From Eubacterium sp. (lineage in GTDB: Bacteria > Bacillota > Clostridia > Lachnospirales > Lachnospiraceae): a stretch of 13,580 nt of DNA. The translations under genes were made by a program, and so were the position numbers. The notes below the pieces were generated by a model. The model did no database searches. It was not told the origin of the DNA and worked only from the letters and a program-made list of their open reading frames with translations. Within the stretch, counting starts at the first letter, position 1, and each line of letters opens with the position of its first letter. Location: contig DNFT01000113.1 of NCBI GenBank assembly GCA_003486385.1, positions 1 through 13,580 on the forward strand. The letters are read 5' to 3'. Below, one piece after another: positions 1 to 6,398 of the stretch.

Positions 1-204
1 CCGGTTCTGGCTAGTGTGTGAACAGAGTTCTAAGAACATCTAAGCTTCTTCCAAAAGTCGTGATATGCATAAATATAATAAGTTATACATGCTAAGTTTA
101 TAGCACATGTTTTGACCCCAACATCTTATTATTAAAGAAATGTATATATCCGTTTTTTGACCATAAGGTATTCATGTGCCCGGAGCCATCATCGACCTTC
201 GCAA
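1..204. other. Non-coding left edge of window
   Basis: No credible gene is seen in these 204 bases, which lie downstream of the minus-strand glycosyltransferase gene. Positions 62-125 hold a copy of the dispersed element described separately. The rest (1-61 and 126-204) is AT-rich with no strong terminator, no tRNA-like fold and no ribosome binding site followed by an open frame. A short 4-3-4 inverted repeat (gaac/gttc, 20-30) is present but has the wrong spacing for a LexA box. Confidence 0.6.
62..125 (+). repeat. Dispersed palindromic element, copy 1 (plus orientation)
   Basis: This block closely matches the core and right arm of the copy at 10047-10126 and the reverse complement of 13515-13580. 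It contains the conserved small hairpin tataa-taag-ttata, then a shared 'gctaagttta' stretch, and ends in the right arm atgttttgaccccaacatc (107-125). The matching left arm (a gatgttgggg-type sequence) is not found upstream, so this copy is either one-sided or eroded on its left. The left flank 'tgatatgcataaatataata' (61-80) is also identical to copy 3 in inverted orientation, so the conserved unit starts at about 61. No transposase is nearby. It may be a miniature mobile or REP-like element, or a structured RNA; the sequence alone does not decide. Confidence 0.72.
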
Positions 205-1176
205 TTACTTGGGATTATTGTCATCAAGAGAAACACCCTTTTTTTCTTTGATGATATAGCGAGGGCGCTTTTTGGTCTCTAAATACATCTTTCCGACATA
301 TTCTCCGATGACACCGAGACTAAGGAGCTGGATTCCTCCTATAAAGCAGACTATGCAGATCATACTTGACCATCCTGCGACCGTTTTGCCACACATGAAC
401 ATTATAATTGCCCATATTACGCCGATAAATCCGAGTATTGATACTATAAAGCCGAAGCTGGTAATTATTCTTATCGGTTTTATACTTAAGCTGGTTATGC
501 CGTCAATAGCGAAGTTAATCATCTTTTTAAGAGGATAATGGCTCTCACCGGCAATGCGTGTACGACGCTCATAGTACACACATGTGCTGTTGAAGCCCAC
601 CATAGGGATAAGTCCCCTTAAGAAAAGATTAGTTTCCTCATAATTGGATAATTCATTGAGAAAACGGCGGTCAAGGAGACGATAATCTGCGTGGTTATAT
701 ACGGTGTTACAGCCAAGCTTGTTCATCAGCTTGTAGAAGAAGAGAGCACTGTTGCGCTTGAAAAAGCTGTCTGTGTGTCTGTCCGAACGGACGCCGTATA
801 CAACATCGGCACCATTCATATATGCGGCAATCATATCATCCATTGCCTCAATATCATCCTGACCGTCACAGTCAATGCTTATGGTAATATCGGCATGCTC
901 TTTGGCTTCCATAAGACCGGCAAGGAGCGCTGACTGATGACCGAAATTGCGTGACAGGCACAGGGAACAGAAATGGTCATCTCTATTACACAGGTCTGAA
1001 ATAATTTTCCATGTGTTGTCCGAGGAACCATCATTGACAAACATAATGCGGCTTTCCGGTGCAATTTTATTTGTGAAAATAAGGCCGTTCAGCTTTTCAA
1101 GAAACATTCCTGAGGTTATCGGAAGAACGGATTCTTCATTGTAACAGGGTATAACAATATATAAAACAGGTAGCAT
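205..1176 (-). CDS. Family 2 glycosyltransferase, polyprenyl-phosphate sugar transferase type (GtrB/DPM-like)
   Basis: The protein has 323 residues. An N-terminal GT-A fold carries the 'VIPCYNEE' strand (8-15), 'VNDGSSDNT' (47-55) and a DxD-type nucleotide/metal site, 'DCDGQDD' (102-108). The 'YERRTRIAGESHY' segment (about 202-214) is characteristic of the GtrB / dolichol-phosphate-mannose synthase-like group. Two hydrophobic helices follow (about 238-262 and 270-293), then a basic tail, so the enzyme should sit on the cytoplasmic face of the membrane. Family members move a sugar from a nucleotide sugar to a polyprenyl phosphate for later use in wall or surface glycans. The start is supported by an aggaagg site 8 bases upstream. 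The gene lies 45 bp after manC on the same strand, so GDP-mannose is a reasonable donor guess, although many relatives use UDP-glucose. Confidence 0.88.
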   Translation of the reverse strand: MLPVLYIVIPCYNEESVLPITSGMFLEKLNGLIFTNKIAPESRIMFVNDGSSDNTWKIISDLCNRDDHFCSLCLSRNFGHQSALLAGLMEAKEHADITISIDCDGQDDIEAMDDMIAAYMNGADVVYGVRSDRHTDSFFKRNSALFFYKLMNKLGCNTVYNHADYRLLDRRFLNELSNYEETNLFLRGLIPMVGFNSTCVYYERRTRIAGESHYPLKKMINFAIDGITSLSIKPIRIITSFGFIVSILGFIGVIWAIIMFMCGKTVAGWSSMICIVCFIGGIQLLSLGVIGEYVGKMYLETKKRPRYIIKEKKGVSLDDNNPK

Positions 1177-1221
1177 ATATTGTGCCTTCCTAAAAATAAG
1201 TGTATAATTAATGATATGAGT

Positions 1222-2523
1222 TTAATATCTTATTTTATCATCCGCATCAAGTATTGCTCCGGTCTGGACTTCTATAACCTGAAGCTCGCTTGTGGCATGG
1301 ATGGTGTGACGGCAGCCTAAAGGCAGAGTGATAACGTCTCCTGATTTTACCTCACGGCGTACATCGTCAACAATAGTATAGCCTGTTCCGGAAAGCACAG
1401 TCCAGACCTCATCGCGGTGTTCATGACTGTGATATTTAAGCTCATTGCCCGGACGGAGGATAATCTTGATGGTGAGCGATTCAGGCTGTATGTCAAGTAT
1501 TGTGAAACTTCCCCATGCCTTCTCCTCAAATCTTGCCATAGGATCCAGCTTATCGACATAAGGCTTGATTGTACTGCTCTTGGATTTATCTGATACAAGT
1601 ACTCCGTCGCAGCCTACGGACACAACGACATCCTTAAGACCCACACATATAACAGGGAGGTCAAGCTGGTTTATGACATTGGTGTTGGTGCAGTCGGCAA
1701 TCTGGACATTTCCTATTGTGTCATTAACCATAACATCGGTGAAGGCGTCCCATGAGCCGACATCCTTCCACTGACCGGCAAAGCGGAGGCAGCGGATATT
1801 GTTCTCCTTCTCAACAACGGCATAGTCGAAGCTTATCTTGGTAAGGCTCTCGTAATTGTCATACAGGGTCTGGTAATCGGCGCTGCCGAGCATTTTTCTG
1901 GAAATATCCAGAAGGTATGAAAGCTTGTATGCGAACACACCGCCGTTCCAGAGTGCGCCCTGCTCGATGTATTCTGCAGCAGCAGTCTCATTCGGCTTCT
2001 CTATAAAGCGGTTTACACGGCTTACACTGTCCTTGCTCTCGGGCATAATGTAGCCATAGCTGGAGCTTGGGAATGTAGGCGCTATTCCGAGAAGAGACAG
2101 ATTGGACTGACCATCGGAGGCAAGCTCTGACAGCTTCTTCACAGCTTCAAAATAATCGAGATTAACATAAGGGTCAACTGGGCATACTACAACAGGTTCG
2201 TCCGGGTCAACATTTTTTACACCGGCTAAAAATGCACTCGCAAGAGCGATTGCCGGGAAGGTGTCCCTTCTGCAGGGCTCAATACAGATAGATACCTTGT
2301 TGCCGAGCTGGTGCTTGATGGTTCCGACCTGGCGCTTGCCTGTGGCGATAACCACGTTGGTGTCCGGGTCTACGGTTGTAATCTGGCGGTAAACACGCTG
2401 GACCATTGACTCCTGTTCACCATTCTCATTGGTGAGAAGCGGAATGAACTGTTTGGAGCGCACGGTATTTGACAGCGGCCAGAGACGCTGCCCTGAACCG
2501 CCGGATAATAATATGATATTCAT
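1222..2523 (-). CDS. manC: Mannose-1-phosphate guanylyltransferase with C-terminal cupin (ManC/AlgA type)
   Basis: This 433-residue protein makes GDP-mannose from GTP and mannose 1-phosphate. The nucleotidyltransferase signature 'LSGGSGQRLWPLSN' with 'RSKQF' is at residues 6-26, followed later by 'FIEKPN' and 'WNGGVFAY', all typical of the family. The last ~97 residues (337-433) form a type II phosphomannose-isomerase-like cupin with a His cluster (H365, H367, H369) and 'RDEVW'. Whether the cupin is an active isomerase is unclear; a separate class I isomerase (manA) lies at 8824. The frame stays open to an ATG at 2598, but I start at 2523. The signature then begins at the N-terminus as in relatives, and an agaaagga site lies about 11 bases upstream; the extra 25 residues are Cys-rich and unlike the family. 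It probably shares a transcript with the downstream glycosyltransferase. Confidence 0.93.
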   Translation of the reverse strand: MNIILLSGGSGQRLWPLSNTVRSKQFIPLLTNENGEQESMVQRVYRQITTVDPDTNVVIATGKRQVGTIKHQLGNKVSICIEPCRRDTFPAIALASAFLAGVKNVDPDEPVVVCPVDPYVNLDYFEAVKKLSELASDGQSNLSLLGIAPTFPSSSYGYIMPESKDSVSRVNRFIEKPNETAAAEYIEQGALWNGGVFAYKLSYLLDISRKMLGSADYQTLYDNYESLTKISFDYAVVEKENNIRCLRFAGQWKDVGSWDAFTDVMVNDTIGNVQIADCTNTNVINQLDLPVICVGLKDVVVSVGCDGVLVSDKSKSSTIKPYVDKLDPMARFEEKAWGSFTILDIQPESLTIKIILRPGNELKYHSHEHRDEVWTVLSGTGYTIVDDVRREVKSGDVITLPLGCRHTIHATSELQVIEVQTGAILDADDKIRY

Positions 2524-2575
2524 AAATTTAAGATTCCTTTCTAAAAAACAACACATGTTCATGAAACAACAGCAT

Positions 2576-2627
2576 GTACATAATGTACTCTTATACATTG
2601 TGCAGGTATGCTGTGTAAGTACAATGT
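2576..2627. promoter_or_regulatory. Small palindromes around the manC promoter (possible operator)
   Basis: Two symmetric sequences bracket the candidate manC promoter. One is the perfect palindrome gtacat-a-atgtac (2576-2588), just downstream of the -10. The other is the inverted pair acattgt (2595-2601) / acaatgt (2621-2627), spanning the spacer and -35. Their placement would suit a repressor site, but no regulator is known for them and an AT-rich region yields such pairs by chance. Confidence 0.3.
2590..2619 (-). promoter_or_regulatory. Candidate promoter for manC-glycosyltransferase
   Basis: Read on the minus strand, CTTACA (2619-2614) and TATAAG (2595-2590) are separated by 18 bases. 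They match 4/6 and 5/6 positions of the sigma-A consensus. Transcription would begin near 2583 and give a leader of about 60 bases before the manC ATG. This is assigned by consensus only. Confidence 0.4.
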
Positions 2628-2640
2628 GTCGGCATAGTAC

Positions 2641-2671
2641 GCATACGCATTGCGCATACGCGTTGCGTATG
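2641..2671. repeat. 13-bp tandem duplication with inverted ends
   Basis: The 13-mer gcatacgcattgc (2641-2653) is repeated with one change as gcatacgcgttgc (2654-2666), and the third unit starts (gtatgg). The block is also bounded by an inverted pair, catacgca (2642-2649) and tgcgtatg (2664-2671). It is noticeably more GC-rich than the rest of the divergent region. It could be an operator or simple slippage. Confidence 0.5.
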
Positions 2672-2689
2672 GACTAAATAATTATACCA

Positions 2690-2736
2690 AAAAAAGCTTT
2701 ACGATTCAAGCAATAACAAGTAAGGATTGCTTTTTT
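2690..2736 (+). promoter_or_regulatory. Terminator-like hairpin with a competing pairing, upstream of citrate synthase
   Basis: The stem aagcaat (2708-2714) / attgctt (2726-2732) with an 11-base loop runs directly into a T run (2731-2736), resembling a weak intrinsic terminator. An alternative pairing of aaaaaagc (2690-2697) with gctttttt (2729-2736) uses the same 3' strand, so the two folds exclude each other. This would suit an attenuator if transcription begins upstream of 2690. It would be irrelevant if the promoter proposed at 2727-2755 is the real one. The low GC content makes chance a serious alternative. Confidence 0.3.
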
Positions 2737-2755
2737 AACAATTTTGTTGTATGCT
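2727..2755 (+). promoter_or_regulatory. Candidate promoter for citrate synthase operon
   Basis: TTGCTT (2727-2732) and TATGCT (2750-2755) are spaced by 17 bases, matching 3/6 and 4/6 consensus positions. Transcription would start near 2762, a short distance before the strong Shine-Dalgarno aaggagg at 2774-2780. The match is weak, and promoter-like sequence is abundant in this AT-rich stretch. Confidence 0.3.
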
Positions 2756-2787
2756 TTACTGTATTAAAGTTTGAAGGAGGCAGTACC

Positions 2788-4188
2788 ATGAACAATCATG
2801 AGATGATGGCTCTTGATGAAAAGCACAATGCAGAATTTGAGGAGCTGGTAAAATATTGTATGACCTCCGGTGCAATCAATCTTGATTTGTACGAGGAATA
2901 TGATGTAAAGAGAGGACTTCGAGATGCCAATGGTAAGGGTGTGCTTACAGGTCTTACCGAGATATCCGATGTCGTATCATATAAGTCAATAGATGGCGTC
3001 AAGACACCGATAGACGGTGAGCTGTATTATCAGGGTTATAATGTCGCAGACCTGATTGAAGGCCTTCATGGCAGGAGGTATGCTTTTGAGGAGACCACAT
3101 ATCTGCTTTTATTCGGTGAGCTTCCTACAGCAGAGCAGCTTGAGAGGTTCATAGGTATTTTGTCTGAATTACAGGAGCTGTCAGGACATTTCGTGCGCGA
3201 TGTTATCATGAAGGCACCGAGTGCGAATATTATGAATGCTCTTTTGAAGAGTATTGTCACACTGTATTCCTATGATGAGAATCCTGAGGACATTTCTCCG
3301 GCGAACGTGTTGCGCCAGTCCTTGCAGCTTATCGGCAAGATGCCGATTATTTCAGTTTATGCATATCATTCGTATCGTCATTTTAAGATGGATGACGTCC
3401 TTTTAATCCGAAATCCTGATAAAAATTGCTCAACGGCTGAGAATATTCTTCGTATGTTGAGACCGGACGGAAAATATACAGAGCTTGAGGCAAGGGTGCT
3501 TGATGTCGCGCTTGTGCTTCATGCGGAGCATGGCGGTGGTAATAACTCCACCTTCACAACGCACGTTGTAACCTCCTCAGGAACAGACACATATTCGACC
3601 ATTGCCGCTTCAATAGCTTCACTTAAGGGACCTAAGCATGGTGGTGCCAACCTTAAGGTTACACACATGATTGAGAATATCAAGGAGAATGTCAAGGACT
3701 GGGAGGACGAGACTGAGATTGAGGAATATCTTGCGAAGATTCTCGACAAGCAGGCATTCGACGGAGCCGGTCTTATCTATGGTATGGGGCATGCGGTATA
3801 TACATTGTCCGATCCAAGAGAGGTTATATTAAAGAGATATGCGAAGAGCCTTTCGGAGGAGAAGGAGCTTACAAGAGAGTTCGAGCTGCTTGAACGTATA
3901 GAGCGCATAGCCGGTAAGCTCATTGCACAGAGAAGAAGACTTTTCAAGCCTATCTGTGCCAACGTGGATTTTTACAGCGGTTTTGTATATACTATGCTTG
4001 GAATACCTGAAGAGCTGTTCACACCGATTTTTGCAATATCACGTATATCGGGCTGGAGTGCCCATCGTCTTGAGGAGCTTGTAAATAAGGGCAAAATCAT
4101 TCGTCCGGCATATAAGTATGTGGGCTGGCATAAGCCATATTACGATATTGAACATCGTCTTGGTGATGTCAACGATAACTGGAAATAG
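2788..4188 (+). CDS. gltA: Citrate synthase
   Basis: This 466-residue enzyme condenses acetyl-CoA and oxaloacetate to citrate in the cytoplasm. The catalytic triad is visible: His248 in 'HAEHGGGNNSTF', His335 in 'GMGHAVYTLSDPR' and Asp394 in 'ANVDFYSG', with the 'GPKHGGAN' loop at 281-288. The frame is open from 2650, but I start at 2788, where a strong aaggagg site lies 7 bases upstream (2774-2780); the 46 extra residues have no family resemblance. The gene opens a tightly spaced plus-strand cluster (32-bp gap to the kinase) that ends with an aconitase. The probable role is the oxidative branch toward 2-oxoglutarate and glutamate. No isocitrate dehydrogenase is in the window. The length is a little above the usual ~430, from an N-terminal segment of about 60 residues before the conserved core. 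Confidence 0.95.
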   Translation: MNNHEMMALDEKHNAEFEELVKYCMTSGAINLDLYEEYDVKRGLRDANGKGVLTGLTEISDVVSYKSIDGVKTPIDGELYYQGYNVADLIEGLHGRRYAFEETTYLLLFGELPTAEQLERFIGILSELQELSGHFVRDVIMKAPSANIMNALLKSIVTLYSYDENPEDISPANVLRQSLQLIGKMPIISVYAYHSYRHFKMDDVLLIRNPDKNCSTAENILRMLRPDGKYTELEARVLDVALVLHAEHGGGNNSTFTTHVVTSSGTDTYSTIAASIASLKGPKHGGANLKVTHMIENIKENVKDWEDETEIEEYLAKILDKQAFDGAGLIYGMGHAVYTLSDPREVILKRYAKSLSEEKELTREFELLERIERIAGKLIAQRRRLFKPICANVDFYSGFVYTMLGIPEELFTPIFAISRISGWSAHRLEELVNKGKIIRPAYKYVGWHKPYYDIEHRLGDVNDNWK

Positions 4189-4220
4189 TTACACTAATTA
4201 AGAAAGCAGAGGATAATCCT

Positions 4221-5267
4221 ATGGCAAAAAAGGTATTAAAGGATATAAAGGATATTAAGTTTATTACGATAGGAGAGGTATTGCTTCGTCTGTCACCTCC
4301 TAATTTTGAGAAGATTCGTATGGCGAATTCATATACCATCAATTATGGAGGAGCTGAGGCGAATGTGGCAGCAGGTCTTTCAAATATGGGAGTTGACAGC
4401 ACACTCTTTACGGTTGTTCCGAATAACTCGGTAGGTAAGTCGGCTGTCCGCTTCCTTCGTTCTAACGATGTACATATGTCGAAGACTATATATGCCGGAG
4501 AGCGTCTTGGAATATATTATCTTGAGGAGGGCTATGCGGTTCGTTCCTCCAAGGTAATCTATGACAGGGCACATTCTTCATTTTCGACGTATGATTACTC
4601 ACAGATTGACTTTAAGGAGCTGTTAAAGGATTTCGACTGGCTGCACCTTAGCGGCATAACACCGGCACTTTCACAGAACTGCCGTGACATGATTCTCATG
4701 GCACTTAAGGCTGCTAAGGAGCTTGACATGATAGTCAGCTTCGATGGAAATTACAGAAGTGCATTATGGGGATGGCAGGAGGCAAGAGACTGTATAACAA
4801 GCTATCTTCCTTATGTAGATGTACTTATCGGAATAGAGCCGCTCAACCTTATAGGACCTGATGGTAAGGATCTGAAGGATGGCATGAGCCTGCAGCCTTC
4901 ATTCAAGGATCAGGATAAGATATTTAAGGAGCTTCATGACAGATACGATTTCATGGCGATAGCACGTCATGTGCGTTATGTTCATACCGGAAGTGAGAAC
5001 TCACTGAAGGGTTATTTATGGTATGACGGCGAGACTTATGAGAGCAAGACCTTCCGATTTAATATTCTTGACCGTGTCGGCGGCGGGGATGCATTCGCAA
5101 GTGGTCTTATCTATGCACTTATGGAGAAGATGGAGCCTAAGGATATTGTTGATTTTGCGGTGGCTACCTCGGTAATCAAGCACACTATTCATGGTGATTT
5201 TAATATCATTGATGATAAGCAGTCTATCTACAATCTTATGAAGCAGGAGTATGAGATAAAGAGATAA
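4221..5267 (+). CDS. PfkB-family sugar kinase, probably 2-dehydro-3-deoxygluconokinase
   Basis: The protein has 348 residues and a ribokinase/PfkB fold. The sugar-binding 'NYGGAEANVAAGL' is at 41-53, a 'DGNYRSALW' strand at 175-183, and the ATP/anion-hole motif 'DRVGGGDAFASG' at 284-295, with Asp290 as the predicted catalytic base. The GGGD form and the 'HGDFN' segment near the C-terminus resemble clostridial 2-keto-3-deoxygluconate kinases, which phosphorylate KDG from uronate/pectin breakdown. The exact sugar is inferred. An agagga site precedes the ATG, and the gene sits 32 bp after citrate synthase and 31 bp before the hydrolase, so co-transcription is likely. Finding a KDG-type kinase between two TCA genes is unusual, because such kinases normally lie with KDG aldolase or uronate isomerase genes. 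Confidence 0.85.
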   Translation: MAKKVLKDIKDIKFITIGEVLLRLSPPNFEKIRMANSYTINYGGAEANVAAGLSNMGVDSTLFTVVPNNSVGKSAVRFLRSNDVHMSKTIYAGERLGIYYLEEGYAVRSSKVIYDRAHSSFSTYDYSQIDFKELLKDFDWLHLSGITPALSQNCRDMILMALKAAKELDMIVSFDGNYRSALWGWQEARDCITSYLPYVDVLIGIEPLNLIGPDGKDLKDGMSLQPSFKDQDKIFKELHDRYDFMAIARHVRYVHTGSENSLKGYLWYDGETYESKTFRFNILDRVGGGDAFASGLIYALMEKMEPKDIVDFAVATSVIKHTIHGDFNIIDDKQSIYNLMKQEYEIKR

Positions 5268-5298
5268 GACAGCGTAATGTTCGGAAGGGAGCGCAAGC

Positions 5299-6321
5299 AT
5301 GGCAAAAAAGAGAGAATTTTATTTTAAATCATGCGATGGGGTAAATCGTATCCATACTGTTGAATGGTCACCGGAGGATGGTGTGGTCAGAGCTGTACTT
5401 CATATTGTACATGGTATGGCGGAGCGCGTTGAGCGATACGATGATTTTGCACGTTTTATGGCGGATAAGGGGTATCTTGTTGTTGGCGATGACCATTTAG
5501 GTCATGGTAAGACGGCGGCAGCTCCGACTGACTTTGGATATATCGGCGAGGATGGTGCACATCTTCTTGTGAAGGATGAACACAGGCTGCAAAGACACAT
5601 GAAGCAATTATATCCGGTTGTGCCATATATTATACTTGGACACAGCATGGGAAGTTACATTACCAGAAGATTCATTTCGATATATGGGGATGACGTCGAT
5701 GCGTGTCTCATTCTGGGAACAGGCTTCCAGTCTGCTGCTGAGACAGGTGCAGGTCTTACAATCGCAGGTTTAATCGGAAAGCTCAGGGGCGAGCGCCACA
5801 GAAGCGATTTCCTTACAGAGCTTGGGTTCGGAAAATACTGTGCAAGAATTGAGAATCCACGCACTGAGAGTGACTGGCTCTCAAGGGATGAGAAGGTTGT
5901 AGACGATTTTAAGAATGACCCTCTGTGCGATTTCATTTTCACTGTAGATGGCTTCAAGGCTCTACTCACATTAGTGAGAGAGGACTGTGATGACAGAACA
6001 GCACAGAAGGTTCCTAAGGAGCTTCCTATATATATACTTTCAGGTGCTGAGGACCCTGTCGGACAGTATGGCGAAGGGGTTATGAAGACTTATGAGCAGT
6101 ACAAGCAGGCGGGAATCGAGAACCTTCAGGTGAAGATTTACCCTGAGATGAGACATGAGATTCTCAATGAGCTTGGCAAGGAAGAAGTATATGAGGATAT
6201 TCTGCGCTGGACGGAGGAAAGAATTTCAGAGTATGCACAGGAGAATGATGAGGCAGATACTGAGAATGACGATGCATCGGATTCTCAGATGGATGACAAG
6301 GCAGACTCGCAGGAGGAATGA
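5299..6321 (+). CDS. Alpha/beta hydrolase (monoacylglycerol lipase / serine aminopeptidase S33-like)
   Basis: This 340-residue protein has no signal peptide and so is probably cytoplasmic. The catalytic triad is readable: nucleophile Ser116 in 'GHSMGS', Asp252 in 'SGAEDPVG', and His286 in 'MRHEILNE'. The 'HGMAERVERYDDFARF' segment (38-53) is typical of the lysophospholipase/monoacylglycerol lipase-like group (Hydrolase_4). Substrates of this group cannot be told from sequence. The last ~27 residues (314-340) are a strongly acidic, low-complexity tail rich in D, E, S and N, outside the hydrolase fold. A ggaaggga site supports the start. It is the third gene of the citrate synthase cluster; the gap to aconitase is 77 bp and contains only a weak 6-bp hairpin (6330-6349). 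Confidence 0.88.
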   Translation: MAKKREFYFKSCDGVNRIHTVEWSPEDGVVRAVLHIVHGMAERVERYDDFARFMADKGYLVVGDDHLGHGKTAAAPTDFGYIGEDGAHLLVKDEHRLQRHMKQLYPVVPYIILGHSMGSYITRRFISIYGDDVDACLILGTGFQSAAETGAGLTIAGLIGKLRGERHRSDFLTELGFGKYCARIENPRTESDWLSRDEKVVDDFKNDPLCDFIFTVDGFKALLTLVREDCDDRTAQKVPKELPIYILSGAEDPVGQYGEGVMKTYEQYKQAGIENLQVKIYPEMRHEILNELGKEEVYEDILRWTEERISEYAQENDEADTENDDASDSQMDDKADSQEE

Positions 6322-6398
6322 AACGATGTGGACATGATTGTGAATGTCCGCTCTGATTTGAGATAAAATAGCGTTATCATCGCGGGAAGAGGATATGT

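Noticed and set aside
20..30. gaacagagttc as a possible LexA box
   Set aside because: The half-sites are separated by three bases instead of four, and no promoter or gene start lies beside it.
2524..2598. Longer manC start at 2598
   Set aside because: The extra 25 residues are Cys-rich and non-homologous. The ATG at 2523 has a Shine-Dalgarno site and places the nucleotide-binding motif at the N-terminus.
2650..2787. Longer citrate synthase start at 2650
   Set aside because: The upstream segment is the palindromic, promoter-like region, while a strong aaggagg stands 7 bases before the ATG at 2788.
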